Part shown: positions 11,061 through 21,850 of the stretch, one piece after another
How positions within the stretch are numbered: the first letter of the stretch is position 1
How the letters are laid out: each line of letters begins with the position of its first letter
NCBI RefSeq assembly: GCF_905220365.1
Contig: NC_061129.1
Location: 3,162,803-3,226,802, forward strand
Source: Vanessa cardui
Taxonomy: Eukaryota > Arthropoda > Insecta > Lepidoptera > Nymphalidae
Direction of reading: 5' to 3'
DNA length: 64,000 bases
Translations under genes and position numbers: made by a program
Notes under the pieces: generated by a model
Seen by the model: the letters and a program-made list of their open reading frames with translations, nothing else
Told to the model about the DNA's origin: nothing
Database searches by the model: none

Positions 11061-11550
11061 ATAAATATAAAAAAGAGCTAAGTAGCATTATTTACTGGAC
11101 ATAGCTCTCGAAGACGAAATTCGAAGATTTAAGGAAGTGTATTACGAGATTGTCTAGCATCTCAGCCATATTGTACCTTAGAAGGCGAAACAAGGTAGTA
11201 AGGAGGCCAGTACCAAATTCACTTTCTGAATCTTGCTTTGTACTATTGCCAATTGAAAATCGTCTAAAATGATCATCAAAAGAAATACACATTCGGAAGA
11301 AAATAAGTAATCTTTGATTCGAAATTACTTAAATGAACCATAGATAGAAATATTTCTCAAAGAATAGGGTGCACCTAAAATTTCTTTAACCGCCCTTTTT
11401 TGTCTTAAATACAAGCACAGCGCTGAATTACCGTCATTGTCCATGAGAGAAGGCCTTAACGAACATTGTTAAAGCCTGCTCTCGAAATGATTCAATGAAA
11501 CCTATATTGTCTATCATATTATATGAGCAACTTTATACCGACCAAAAAGA
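11061..11550. other. Spacer shared between tRNA units
   Basis: Phrases such as 'agagctaagtagcatta' and 'tgctggacata' recur at 14208 and 20352, so this is duplicated flank of a tRNA-Ser unit. No gene is seen. Confidence 0.45.
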
Positions 11551-11552
11551 TC

Positions 11553-11624
11553 AGGTTCCACCGAGATTTGAACTCGGATCGCTGGATTCAAAGTCCAGAG
11601 TGCTCACCATTACACCATGGAACC
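11553..11624 (-). tRNA. tRNA-Gln (anticodon TTG), reverse
   Basis: Intact 72-nt gene with T5 terminator on the transcribed strand. It has no divergent tRNA-Ser within 2 kb, unlike most Gln(TTG) genes here; a family-1 SINE lies on the upstream side instead. Confidence 0.96.
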
Positions 11625-11951
11625 GTATTAAACATCGATATTATTAGCAATTACTTTAAAATTGCTGAAATTAATAACACTTGTACAAACGCAGATTAAT
11701 CACCGTATTAAGCACTTATTATGCTTTAGTAAATAGTGTTTAAAATAGTGTTGTTTGTAAAATTGTGTTGCGTATGGTTCATCAAATCTTTATGGCTTAC
11801 GAATTCCTTGACGACGATGACGACGCTACGGTATATCTGGTATCAGAGAAACATAACTATTCATTCTCCTTCTGGTTAGCACTATTGAATGCATACAGGA
11901 GTCTCATCAAGAAGAGATTATATATTTCTATTAACCGTGCGCGAAGGTTCA

Positions 11952-12256
11952 GAGATGGCCCAGTGGTTAGAATGCGTACATCTTAACCGATAATAGCGGG
12001 TTCAAACCCAGGCATGCACCGCTGTTTCATGTGATAATTTGTCTTTATAATTCATCTCGTGCTCAGCTGTGAAGGAAAACATCGTGAGGAAACCTGCATG
12101 TGACAAATTTCATAGAAATTCTGCCACATGTGTATTCCACCAACCCGCATTGGAACAGCGTGATGGAATATGTTCCAAACCTTCTCCTCAAAGGGAGAGG
12201 AGGCCTTTAGCACAGCAGTGGGAATATACAGGCTGTTTTTGTTATTGTTGTTGTTG
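11952..12256 (+). mobile_element. tRNA-derived SINE, family 1, copy 3 (best preserved)
   Basis: The most complete copy: A-box-like 'tggcccagtggttag', B box 'GGGTTCAAACCC', a body with 'catctcgtgctc', 'catcgtgaggaaacctgc' and 'tgtattccaccaacccgc', and a tail 'cagcagtgggaatatacagg' followed by a TTG/TTGTTG stretch. The intact head and full body identify it as a pol III-transcribed SINE of lepidopteran type. Confidence 0.85.
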
Positions 12257-12311
12257 ATGGTTCACAAGGGTAGAGGTAAGGATGTCCTATATATTTTTTT
12301 TTTTAAATATG

Positions 12312-12532
12312 AGACAACATCACATACATTACTCTGATCACAATGTAAGTAGCTGAAGCACTTGTGTTATGGAAATCAGAAGTAACGACGGTACCACAAA
12401 CACCCAGACCCAAGACAACATAGAAAACTAACGGTAATCTACATCGACTCGGCCAGGAATCGAACCCGGGACCTCAGAGTGGCGTACCCATGAAAACCGC
12501 TGTACACACTACTTGACCATGGAGGTCGTCAA
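12312..12532 (-). mobile_element. tRNA-derived SINE, family 2, copy 2 (reverse)
   Basis: Reverse complement matches the SINE at 4471-4690 across the head (B box read as 'ggaatcgaacc' on plus) and body. It follows the family-1 SINE closely, so two SINE families have inserted side by side. Confidence 0.75.
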
Positions 12533-12539
12533 AAGTCTA

Positions 12540-13120
12540 TAAAAGTCATGATAGGTAATCCCTAGCCCCTCAAAGCCCCAATGGTCCATCACAAGGGTTA
12601 TAGTGCGTCACAATCCATCAGATTCTTACGCGACATTCGTTTTAAGGAATTTAGGAAGATTTTAGATTTCTTGCTTCCACGTTATTATGAAAAGTGTATA
12701 AAAAATCACAGTCGGTCCTCAAAATAAACACAGAAGAGAAAGAACCTTTAGTTCAACAATAAACTCTACTTGTGGGGGCAATCTTTTTAGTAAACGACTT
12801 TACCAAGATTTAATGCTAATGGTAATTCCGTAATATTAAAGTTATTTGCAGCAAAGAGGTCAATGTATGTAAGTCTTATGAATTCTTAATATTTAAACGT
12901 GTGTTCATTTTGTGTGTGTGCTCTTTAAGTGAAGTTTAAGAGATTTCATTATCTAGACATCTTGGGAGTAAATTGTCCCTGGTCCAAGTCCAAGTGGCTT
13001 TAATCAAGGAAAGCACCGAAATATCGAACAATAACTTTAACATGCCACATTTGAGTATAATTTTCTGTTATTAAAATAAAACTTGTTTTCGAAGAAAATA
13101 TTTCTGCTATTCAAATGAGC
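12540..13120. other. Spacer, decayed tRNA-Ser unit flank
   Basis: Around 12700-12720 a short 'aaaaaatcacagtcgg' is what remains of a tRNA-Ser 3' end in reverse. The following phrases ('caacaataaactctact', 'ttatttgcag') match flanks of other tRNA units. No intact gene. Confidence 0.45.
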
Positions 13121-13124
13121 AATC

Positions 13125-13243
13125 GCCAACGTCCATACCACGTTGAATACACCGGTTCTCGTCCGATCACCGAAGTTAAGCAACGTCGGGCGCGTTCAGT
13201 ACTTGGATGGGTGACCGCCTGGGAACACCGCGTGTCGTTGGCT
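13125..13243 (+). rRNA. 5S ribosomal RNA gene
   Basis: A 119-nt sequence of insect 5S rRNA type. The ends pair (GCCAACG with CGTTGGC, helix I), and the internal control region for TFIIIA is present (AGTTAAGCAACGTCGGGCGC ... TACTTGGATGGGTGACCGCC). A T5 pol III terminator follows directly. I use this copy as the reference for the others: position 111 is T and position 119 is T. It is the first 5S gene in the tRNA-dominated part of the cluster, and it converges on the 5S gene at 14663, with a Gln/Ser pair between them. Confidence 0.98.
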
Positions 13244-13617
13244 TTTTGTTGCTGCTGATATTACTGTTAAAGTCTTGCTTGCGAGAACGTATATCCATCT
13301 CCTTAGAGAGATATGCAAGTGGCATCTACCTCCATGATAGCAGACGGTCCAGCTTGGTGAGAAAGGATACATAATCGTTGTATATTCTAACAGCAGCCGA
13401 AGAAAAACGTTATTTTTGTGACCTTATCTAAATAAACAATATCCAGTTTTATTACTACTACAAATTCCTTGCACAAAAAGCCTTAAAGAATCCTGTGACA
13501 ACAGGACCTTCTCATAAAGTTGCTATATCATATTTCTGTGAACCCTATAATATAGGTTGTTTATTCCTGTCTATTATGTTGTAAATATTAACAGGTTTCA
13601 AATCTATCAAAAAGATC

Positions 13618-13689
13618 AGGTTCCACCGAGATTTGAACTCGGATCGCTGGATTCAAAGTCCAGAGTGCTCACCATTACACCATGGAACC
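13618..13689 (-). tRNA. tRNA-Gln (anticodon TTG), reverse
   Basis: Intact 72-nt gene; T5 follows on the transcribed strand. Head-to-head with tRNA-Ser 13976-14057, about 290 bp apart, the same spacing as the 10213/10573 pair. Confidence 0.96.
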
Positions 13690-13975
13690 TCATGTATATA
13701 AATTAATATTATAAGTAGTGTACAATTAAATAATATCGGTAATTACACTTGACACACAATATGAACACTTGTTCAAATATTTAGAATTCATAAAATGTTA
13801 TACGTTCTACGCTTTGCTGCAAATTAATGTTATATTATGAAAATACTCTCATTGTGAATTAGTCTTATAAAGTCGGTTTCTAAATAATTACTCACACAAT
13901 TCTGCAGAGTTTAACTGTTTAACTAGGGGTATAATAATTCAGACTTCTTTGTGTATATTGAGGACTTAGCTTGCA

Positions 13976-14057
13976 GCAGTCGTGGCCGAGCGGTTAAGGC
14001 GTCTGACTAGAAATCAGATTCCCTCTGGGAGCGTAGGTTCGAATCCTACCGACTGCG
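13976..14057 (+). tRNA. tRNA-Ser (anticodon AGA)
   Basis: Intact 82-nt gene with T4 shortly downstream. Its 3' flank matches those of 10573 and 20152. Confidence 0.96.
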
Positions 14058-14059
14058 TT

Positions 14060-14660
14060 ATCTTTTATATAAGTTTTCAGTCTGAGAAACACTCCGAAGA
14101 ATATCAACTAACAACGCCCAGGGTGCATATCTTCGACGTGACATATATTTTTATCAATATAAGCAGCAGCAGTAACTGGTCATATTGAACAATTTGTTAT
14201 AAATATAAAAGAGAGCTAAGTAGCATTATTTGCTAGACATACATAACTTTAGAAAGCGAAATGCGAAGTCTTAAAGTAGTGTAATATGAGATTGTCTTGA
14301 AACTCATATTGTACCATGGAAGGCGAACCAAGGCAGTGAGGGCGCTAGTGAGTAGACCACCCGTCCGACAGTCAGATGTCATTGTTAAAGGAGGCCCTTC
14401 AAGAAATGTGTTGATATGAACTCAAAATTATGAAGATATCGATAAAAATGAGTAATAATTACTATTATCTAGATTAAAACCAAATATCTGCAAGTTGAGA
14501 CTGCTTACGTTGCTCTGCGACACATATTAAAATAAAACAGACGTAAGTGGAATTAGTTTATTTTATTCTGCGATGAATTTTCACCTATCTTTGTTCTGAA
14601 TGATATAAATACGCTCCACTACGTTCTTAAAGACTTTAATAGTAATATCAGCGGCAACAA
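14060..14660. other. Spacer of duplicated tRNA-Ser unit
   Basis: Begins with the shared tRNA-Ser 3' flank and continues into AT-rich sequence. No gene seen. Confidence 0.45.
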
Positions 14661-14662
14661 AA

Positions 14663-14781
14663 AGCCAACGACACGCGGTGTTCCCAGGCGGTCACCCATC
14701 CAAGTACTGAACGCGCCCGACGTTGCTTAACTTCGGTGATCGGACGAGAACCGGTGTATTCAACGTGGTATGGACGTTGGC
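14663..14781 (-). rRNA. 5S ribosomal RNA gene, reverse
   Basis: Complete 119 nt with the same sequence as 13125-13243 (T111, T119) and a T5 run on the transcribed side. Confidence 0.98.
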
Positions 14782-14879
14782 GATAGTGTTTTCGAATAAT
14801 ATAAAAAGATTTTTCTGGTAAATTAATAATATAAATAGATTTTTTTGAGTAATTATTACTATCACTTTTTCCTAATCAT

Positions 14880-15110
14880 TACATAGTATAAAACAAAGTC
14901 GCATACCACTATTTTAGATGTTTAAAATTAGGCAAAGGATTTTTATGCGTTTTTTTAAATAGATAAAGTGATTCGAGAGGAAGATGTTTGTATATAATAC
15001 ATGGACAGAAAGAAACAGTGATAATTTTAGAAGTTTTTAATGCGATGTAGTAAATAAACAAATTCTGTTGTAAGTATATGTAGTATCTGCATTGCAACAT
15101 GCAACATCAT
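14880..15110 (-). repeat. RTE-like 3' repeat (copy 2, reverse)
   Basis: Reverse-strand relative of 2250-2520, recognised by 'aatagataaagtgattcgag' and 'atacatggacagaaagaaac'. Shares the same phrases with 25690-26060. Confidence 0.6.
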
Positions 15111-15224
15111 TTAAGAGATTATGGATAATGTAATGTAAGGAGTTATAGGGGTAGCGCAGGGAACAATTTTAGGTCTTATTTTAGTTCTTGTACATAAAGA
15201 AGGAAAATATGAGGTAAATACTTG

Positions 15225-15500
15225 GTGGTAGAGCTTTGTGCAAGCCCGTCTGGGTAAGTACCACCCACTCATCAGTTATTCTACCGCCAAATAACAGTAC
15301 TCAGTACTGTTGTGTTCCGATTTGAAGGGTGAGTGAGCTAGTGTAACTACAGGTTAGGTCTTAGTTCTCAAGGTTGGTGGCACATTGACGATGTAAGGAA
15401 TAGTTAATATTTCTTACAGCGTCATTGTCTATGGGTGATGGTGACCACTTACCATCAGGTGGCCCATATGCTCGTCCGCCAACCTATACAATAAAAAAAA
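15225..15500 (-). repeat. Lepidopteran repeat 'gtaagtggtcaccat' (copy 2, reverse)
   Basis: The longest copy of this family here: it starts with 'tgcaagcccgtctgggtaag', runs through 'tctaccgccaaataac' and 'acattgacgatgtaagg', and ends at 'cttaccatcaggtggcccat'. Confidence 0.65.
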
Positions 15501-15574
15501 ATAGTTAGCATGATTTGGTTAAAGCACAGGCAACTGAACAATGACTTAAAATTAAATAAAACGGTTTTCGTCCG

Positions 15575-15855
15575 ATCATCTATACATATAACAAAATTGA
15601 AGTGTCTGTATGTAATATTAAAATAGCCCACAATTTTTTTTACTCAATGCACATGTATGTATACTTGGTACAAAATAACATTTTTTACTATTTTTGTCTG
15701 TCTGTCTGTTTGTTTCGGCTAATCTCTGGAACAGCTGTATAGATTTTGACGGGATGTCACTGACAGGTAACTGATTTAATAAATAGTAACTTACGCTATA
15801 ATAATATATTTTTTGTTAAATTCCAACGCGTCAGGTCACGGGCACAAGTAGTATA
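15575..15855 (+). repeat. Interspersed repeat with GTCT core (copy 2)
   Basis: Same order of blocks as 10785-11060, including the GTCTGTCTGTCTG run and 'ttttgacgggatgtcac'. Confidence 0.6.
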
Positions 15856-16283
15856 TAATAAGTGAAGAGTACATCATTCAATGTGGAAAATAGGTTGTAC
15901 TGGCTTTTAAAATTTCGATTTAGTTGCGCAGAGCATAGACGATATTTACAGTAAAATACCCAGAACTTAACATCTCTGTTAAAAGGATAACTAGTTAATA
16001 TCGGTGATAGGAAACACCTACCTACCACCTACCAAGGGACTATTAAGACAAGTGGTTTCAATTTTTTTTTATTATGCTGTAAATTAAACTAGCTGATAAT
16101 TGATCTTTCAGTGCCATAAATATATTGATTTGATGAAACTTATGGAAGATGAACAGTTGAAAGATGTATTACTATTTACTAAAACACAAATAGATACTAA
16201 TATAGATTATTAATTTGTGTTTGTACAAGTGTAATTAGTTAAAGCGATTTAAAGTAATTACTAATAATATCGATGTATAATAT

Positions 16284-16355
16284 GGTTCCATGGTGTAATG
16301 GTGAGCACTCTGGACTTTGAATCCAGCGATCCGAGTTCAAATCTCGGTGGAACCT
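16284..16355 (+). tRNA. tRNA-Gln (anticodon TTG)
   Basis: Intact 72-nt gene with T5 terminator ('gatctttttg'). Its 5' flank ('aatatcgatgtataata') is the inverse of the one at 11625-11660, so it is the mirror of tRNA-Gln 11553. Converges on 17123-17194. Confidence 0.96.
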
Positions 16356-16359
16356 GATC

Positions 16360-17120
16360 TTTTTGACTGGTATAAAGTCGATGATACCATATAATAGACA
16401 GGAGACAAAGGTTTCCTCTAAATATTAGGTTAGGTCTACGTCCAGCAGTGGACAAAAACGGTCTGATGATGATGATGAAATATTAGGTGCCATCGACAAG
16501 GCCTGCTCTTACAACATGGATGATGAAGGTATTCAAGCTCTGTACTGGTATTTGAGTTACAGAAGGAGGCGTAAAATAAATATTGAGTGCATATTATTCT
16601 ACGAAAAAGATTCTTACAGTTGCAACATTAATGGTCGAATTAAGAAATTATGAAACAAAGCTTTTTCATCGATTTTAGAATATCTTTTTCTTATTTTGAT
16701 GATCATTTTAGACTTCAGAATGTGCATTTGGGCATATTAGTACCGTTTAGTGTAGATTAATTTACATTTTATCAAAAACGGGCGTTGAGACAGCTCTTCG
16801 TAGCAGCAAAACTGTATCATATAAATTGTTTTGGCACTGACATGTCTCTATCTTTAGATGGATCAAGATAGCAGACAACCCTTCATGGTGAGAAAGGGCT
16901 CTTAATCGTTATGTATTCTAGCAATAGCTGAAAAAAAATGTAAATAGTTAACCTTGTCTAACTAAAGATTCGTCTTTAATAACCCTGACTGCTGGGATCC
17001 ATGCATCGTGTAAGAACAGGCCCTACACGTAACGCAGTCCTCTAATATTTCGGTCAAACCAATGTCCCATAATATATATTCTAGAGTGAATATCAACAAC
17101 TTCAAAATCTGTCATAAAAA
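16360..17120. other. Spacer between convergent tRNA-Gln genes
   Basis: Contains a short 'gtccagcagtgg ... gatgatgatga' repeat fragment near 16440-16475 and phrases shared with 9830-10200 and 11340-11520. No gene. Confidence 0.45.
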
Positions 17121-17122
17121 TT

Positions 17123-17194
17123 AGGTTCCACCGAGATTTGAACTCGGATCGCTGGATTCAAAGTCCAGAGTGCTCACCATTACACCATGGAACC
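17123..17194 (-). tRNA. tRNA-Gln (anticodon TTG), reverse
   Basis: Intact 72-nt gene. Downstream on the transcribed strand is T5 preceded by 'aattt'. Divergent from tRNA-Ser 17754, but the spacing is widened to about 560 bp by inserted or unrelated sequence. Confidence 0.96.
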
Positions 17195-17753
17195 GTATGT
17201 ATGTTACTAATTATTATAAGTAGTCTTTAATTTCATAAATATAGGTAATTACACTTGATACTTTAAATGAACACTTGTTCAAATATAAAAAAGTCAGAAG
17301 ACAAATTTTGTATGTATTAGATCAGTTAATATTGACATTTATATTCACATTAACACTACATTCTTAGTGTCGTTAACATATACAAATGTCACCTCCTGCC
17401 TATTCATGGTGAGCCTCGTTCTGCTGACCATACAATATCACCATTTGATGATTTTGCTTTGACTTACTAAGCGATGGGTGCGAAATGGTCATGATGATTT
17501 ACAGTCGGACGTGTAAAGTTATTAATTACATTTCAGGTTATCTGGATAAGTGCTACGAATATTAAGGTCTGATTCTTCTTCCACATTCTACACTTCGCTC
17601 CAAATGAATTTTACACTTTACATTTATCTCATATTGTCTTTTAGGACATTATCTTTCTAAAATTGTTCATGTGAATCTTTCCTCACTATATAGTGGCGAA
17701 AAAAAAGTACCATGTCAGACTCAGAAGTTTCTTATCAAGGAACTCGACTCGCA

Positions 17754-17835
17754 GCAGTCGTGGCTGAGCGGTTAAGGCGTCTGACTAGAAATCAGATTCC
17801 CTCTGGGAGCGTAGGTTCGAATCCTACCGACTGCG
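17754..17835 (+). tRNA. tRNA-Ser (anticodon AGA), fused upstream of a 5S fragment
   Basis: Intact 82-nt gene with a single D-arm change (GTGGCTGAG instead of GTGGCCGAG). Unlike the other copies it has no T4 run after its 3' end: the first run of four T is the terminator of the 5S fragment at 17888-17891. A pol III transcript from its internal promoter would therefore be expected to include the 5S 3' tail. Confidence 0.95.
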
Positions 17836-17851
17836 AATTCTGTTACAAAAA

Positions 17852-17888
17852 ATGGGTGACCGCCTGGGAACACCGCGTGTCGTTGGCT
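17852..17888 (+). pseudogene. 5S rRNA 3'-end fragment (last 37 nt)
   Basis: Matches 5S positions 83-119 exactly, followed by the normal 5S 3' flank and T4 terminator; the first 82 nt and the internal promoter are gone. The flank after it matches the 3' flank of the 5S genes at 21036 and 24161. It is a recombination remnant joined to a tRNA-Ser gene. Confidence 0.92.
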
Positions 17889-18234
17889 TTTGCTATTGCT
17901 GATATCACTATATAAGACTTGTTTACTGCACGAACTTAGTCAAACGTATCAATAACATTGAGAACGAAGATATACTATTGACATTAGTCATAAATTATAT
18001 ATTGAACTCATTTTCCATACCATTTTTGGCTTATCGGACTTCCAAGTTCCTTTCGTACTAAGTTTTTAGTCAATCTCATGATGCCCTTCCTTACGTCATT
18101 TTTTTACTTTGTGGTAGGGTTTTATGCAATGCCTTTAAAGTGGGTACCACCCATTCATCAGATATTTATCCCGCCAAAATCGTACTCAGTATTCTTAATT
18201 AATTATTATAATTATTGTATATATTCTTAATGTG

Positions 18235-19012
18235 GTTGAAATGTACAACAAACATCTTCTTTTTTTTTCTGGCTGGAAAAACGCATTACGCGCTTCCCCC
18301 ACATGCTGGAAGGTGGGGGGTGTGTGTGACTCCCCGGTTCCCTGGACCACCAACCCTTACCCACTAAAAAACCAGCGGTACCCTCATCGTCTTTCGGCGG
18401 GCGCCACGGGATCGCTTACGCATGCTACCGTGACGCCCTGGGCGGGGGGAGAAGGTGCGCGTAGCGCCTTTTCCTCCTCCCCGGTCGTCTACGGCGGAGC
18501 GGGTCTGCAGCGGCATCCTCTTCCCGCTCCCGCTCCGCGGCTTCCTTCTGCGACATCACGTTTTCATCGAAGGGGCGCATCTCCGACCAACACGTCCAAA
18601 TCGTCAACGAAATGCTCGGCAGCGAGATGTCTTCGCCTAGGGACCCCACGCGGCACACTCACTCAGGGTGTGGTGCGCCGTGTCGACTGGCGCACCACAC
18701 TCGTGGCAGGAGGGTGACACCTCCCGCCGCGCTATTCAGTGCAGGAACTTACCGAAGCACCCGTGCCCGGTAAGCACCTGCGTCATCCTGAAGGTGAGCG
18801 TGCCTTTCTTACTCGCGACCCGGCGACTCACGTGGGGACGGATCGCCTCCACTGTCGCCAGGCCCGCCGTGGGTGACCCCAGGTCTTCCTGCCATCGGGC
18901 GATAAGGGCTTGCTGGGCTAGAGCTCTGATCCACCCTACCTCCGCCGACCCTGGACGGTCTCTGCGATTCCTCGCCTTGACTCGGAACCGGTACACCTCC
19001 GCACAACAAGCA
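18235..19012 (-). mobile_element. R1-clade-like LINE fragment (C-terminal zinc-knuckle region)
   Basis: A GC-rich block in an AT-rich setting. On the minus strand an 86-codon frame (18996-18736) contains 'LTFRMTQVLTGHGCFGKFL', the segment that precedes the C-terminal zinc knuckle of R1/TRAS-type non-LTR retrotransposons. After one stop the same frame continues with a CHECG...HHTLSEC knuckle-like pattern (about 18735-18640), then a frameshift leads into an Arg/Glu-rich tail. RT and endonuclease domains are missing, so it is 5' truncated and broken. It has inserted into a flank shared with 17390 and 22090. The 161-codon plus-strand frame over it is antisense. Confidence 0.75.
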
Positions 19013-19139
19013 CCTCCTCCCTATTCATGATCAGTTTCGTGACCATGGAATTTGACATTTTGCTGGTTTATCTTCAGGTTACTAGGTAATTAGTGAGCAA
19101 AAGTAGCCGCTTTTCAGGATTATATGTAAAATAATAGGG

Positions 19140-19990
19140 TTCAAACTCAAACTCAAATAACTTTATTCAATATAGAAGCATTACACTTTCTTATTGATGG
19201 TCAATTGAAACACTACCACCGGTTCGGAAAGAAAATACCCTGACCTGAGAAGAACCGTCGAAAGAAACTCAGCGGGTTTTTTTTTTGTTTGTCTTATGTA
19301 TTATATAAATAAACAATTTAATATGAGATGAAATAGCCAGGAGGCGATCGTTTCATTCCCAAGGTGTGCTATCGATCATAAACTCATTAATTGTATAATA
19401 ACCTTTTGCATACAAGCGTTCCTTAATATTTTTTTTAAATTTGGCAACAGAGGCATTTTGAACGCTTTCTGGGATCCTGTTGTAAAACCGTATACATTGC
19501 CCCACAAAGGAGTTACTGACTCTACGCAGTCGAGTAACAGGAGTAGCAAGTTTGTGTTTGTTCCTTGTACCAATGTTATGAGTATTATATTTTCTCATGA
19601 AATCATTAATATTTTTTCGTACATACATAACATTAGATAATATATATTGAGAAGCAACAGTCAATATCTTGATTTCTTTAAATTTATTCCTTAACGATTC
19701 TTTAGCTCCTAGGTTATAAATTGCGCGAATAGCCCTCTTCTGTAGCACAAATATGGTATGGATAGCGGCTGCATTGCCCCACAGCACAATACCGTATGAT
19801 ATTATACTATGAAAGTAACTGAAATATACTAAGCGAGCCGTATCAACATCGGTACATAATCTAATTTTTTTGACCGCGAATGCCGAACTTAGTCTACTCG
19901 CCAATCCGTTAATATGGGGCCCCATTGCAACTTGGCATCAACAGTAAGGCCAAGAAACTCCGCAGAATCAATTGGATCCATCGATTCGTT
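19140..19990 (-). mobile_element. Jockey/CR1-like LINE fragment with 3' UTR
   Basis: A 190-codon minus-strand frame (19925-19353) corresponds to the C-terminal thumb region of jockey-type ORF2 ('SYGIVLWGNAA', 'LQKRAIRAIYNLGAKES', 'FYNRIPESVQN') and ends at a stop. Just upstream, in another frame, lies 'AEFLGLTVDAKLQW', the conserved segment that normally precedes it, so there is a frameshift near 19925. The 3' UTR ends in TTTGAG-type repeats near 19140-19160. More decayed copies of the same family are at 27005-27620 and 62170-62850. Confidence 0.8.
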
Positions 19991-20151
19991 CGAATAACAG
20001 GTCACTAGATAATTGCCTCAAATATTGAGTCTACTTCGAGCTTTACATTATAACCTTCTAATATATGTTTATGGAAATATTCTTTATATTTTTGGTAATA
20101 CTCTAAGTATAACTTCAGATTTCTTTGTTTATATTAAGGGTCTGGCTTGCA

Positions 20152-20233
20152 GCAGTCGTGGCCGAGCGGTTAAGGCGTCTGACTAGAAATCAGATTCCCT
20201 CTGGGAGTGTAGGTTCGAATCCTACCGACTGCG
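20152..20233 (+). tRNA. tRNA-Ser (anticodon AGA), one T-arm variant
   Basis: 82 nt with a single change next to the T stem (GGGAGTGTAGG for GGGAGCGTAGG). T4 soon follows, and the 3' flank is shared with 10573 and 13976. Confidence 0.94.
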
Positions 20234-20712
20234 TTATCTTTTATACAAGTTTTCAGTCCGGGAAACACTCCGAAGAGTATGGCGTAGCTAGATAGATATT
20301 TTTATTAATATACGCGGTAACAGATAATTTCGAATAATTCGTTATGAATATAGAAGAGAGCTAAGTAGCATTAATTGCTGGACATAAATCTTGAAGACGG
20401 AATTCGAAGACTTATGCAACACTTAATTTAAACAAACTAATAAGATATAGTTTTTATTCAATTACAAGTGTAAGTGCATTCTTAGTACAGATTTGAAACC
20501 GTTTTGCAAATGACTTGAAATAAAATTTAAGGGCTGTTTAAACATTTCTCAGGAGCAAAATAGCAATTCTAGCAAATTTCTCAGGTTCAGTTCAGGAATG
20601 GCTTTATTCCTGGAATTCTCCGAAATTTTGAAGAATGTCTTTGATATCTCAAAACATTGCAAGTCAAAATATTTATTAAATTCTTAACTGTTTTTCGAAA
20701 TAAAACAGTTCA

Positions 20713-20972
20713 CATAATATTGTCTTAAATTTTCGCGATTATTACACATTTAGATGAAACTTGTTATAACGGATTTGAATCGCGTATATTAATTATTTTT
20801 GGCATCCCGACGTTTCGAGCACTTTACAGCGTTCGTGGTCACGGGTAGACTAAGGTGGCATTTGTCTATTTGAGGAACAAAAGAAATATTATTTACAACT
20901 ACCGCCAACGATTTCTCAATTGGTATCTTGAGTAACGTACGTGCAACCGGAACGTTATAACTAGTTTTATTT
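20713..20972 (-). mobile_element. Short fold-back Penelope-like element
   Basis: On the minus strand it carries the same terminal sequence as the full element at 56972-62055: the last codons of the ORF (ending RYQLRNRWR), the 3' region with 'ctcgaaacgtcggg', and the first bases of the next unit. At about 20938 it flips to plus orientation for a short piece ('gtgcaaccggaacgtta') and ends in 'agttttattt'. It is flanked by AAAACAGTTCA on both sides (20702-20712, 20973-20983), an 11-bp target duplication, and the other arm of the surrounding inverted repeat supplies the empty site. Confidence 0.85.
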
Positions 20973-21035
20973 AAAACAGTTCAGTCAAAAGTTCGGTTTT
21001 CGAACAATCTATTTATACTTTTTAGTTAAACTATC

Positions 21036-21154
21036 GCCAACGTCCATACCACATTGAATACACCGGTTCTCGTCCGATCACCGAAGTTAAGCAACGTCGG
21101 GCGCGTTCAGTACTTGGATGGGTGACCGCCTGGGAACACCGCGTGCCGTTGGCT
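21036..21154 (+). rRNA. 5S ribosomal RNA gene (C111 variant)
   Basis: 119 nt with two differences from the reference: G-to-A in the 5' part (ACCACATTGAA) and C at position 111. T5 follows. Mirror partner of 24161-24279. Confidence 0.97.
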
Positions 21155-21364
21155 TTTTGCTATAACTGATAACACTATATTATAAGACTTGTTTACTGCA
21201 AGAACTTAGTCAAACGTATCAATACAATTGAGAACGAAGATATACACTTGACATTAGTCATAGATTATATATTGAACTCATTTTCCACAACTTCATTGAC
21301 TATCGGACTTCCAAGTTCCTTTCGTACTAAGTTTTTAGTCAATCTCATGATGCCCTTCCTTACG

Positions 21365-21640
21365 TCATTTTTTTACTTTGTGGTAGGGTTTTATGCAAGG
21401 CCTTTAATGTGTACCACCAGTTCATCAGATATTTTTCCCGCCAAAATCTTACTCATTATTGTTGTGTTTTCCATTTGTGATCGAGCCAGTGTATCTACAG
21501 GCACAAGAGATAACATCATAGATTCCAACTAACGCATAGGTAATATAAAGAATGGTTAAGATTTCTTTTTCTTCTGGATTTTTTTAAATTCAAATAATTG
21601 TCTATGAGCGGTGGACCACTAGACCACTTACCATCAAAAT
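21365..21640 (-). repeat. Lepidopteran repeat 'gtaagtggtcaccat' (copy 3, reverse)
   Basis: Degenerate copy inside the left arm ('catcagatatttttcccgcc', 'accacttaccatca'). Another partial copy is at 18118-18200, and the mirror copy is at 23700-23950. Confidence 0.55.
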
Positions 21641-21850
21641 ATGTGAACATATGCCATAAAGGCGTGTCACGAATTTGCAGGAAATATTGGAAAATCACAA
21701 TCAAAGACATTAAGACGAAGTTTCCATTTAGCTGATGTAAAAAGAAAAACGAATTGACGATGGTTGATTATATTTCGGGGAAATCTACATCACCTGTTTG
21801 TATAATACAATAGTATTATGTAAACAATTTTAAAATCTTTCAAAAAGATC

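Noticed and set aside
12700..12716. Reverse 'cacagtcgg' resembling a tRNA-Ser 3' end
   Set aside because: Only the acceptor end is left; mentioned under the spacer entry, not scored as a gene.
13982..14188. Frames starting in tRNA-Ser (also 17712-17915)
   Set aside because: The shared start 'MAERLRRLTRNQIPSGSVG' or 'VVAERLRRLTRNQ' is translated tRNA-Ser.
18232..18717. 161-codon plus-strand frame and other plus-strand frames 18455-19030
   Set aside because: Antisense to the LINE coding strand; openness is a by-product of high GC.
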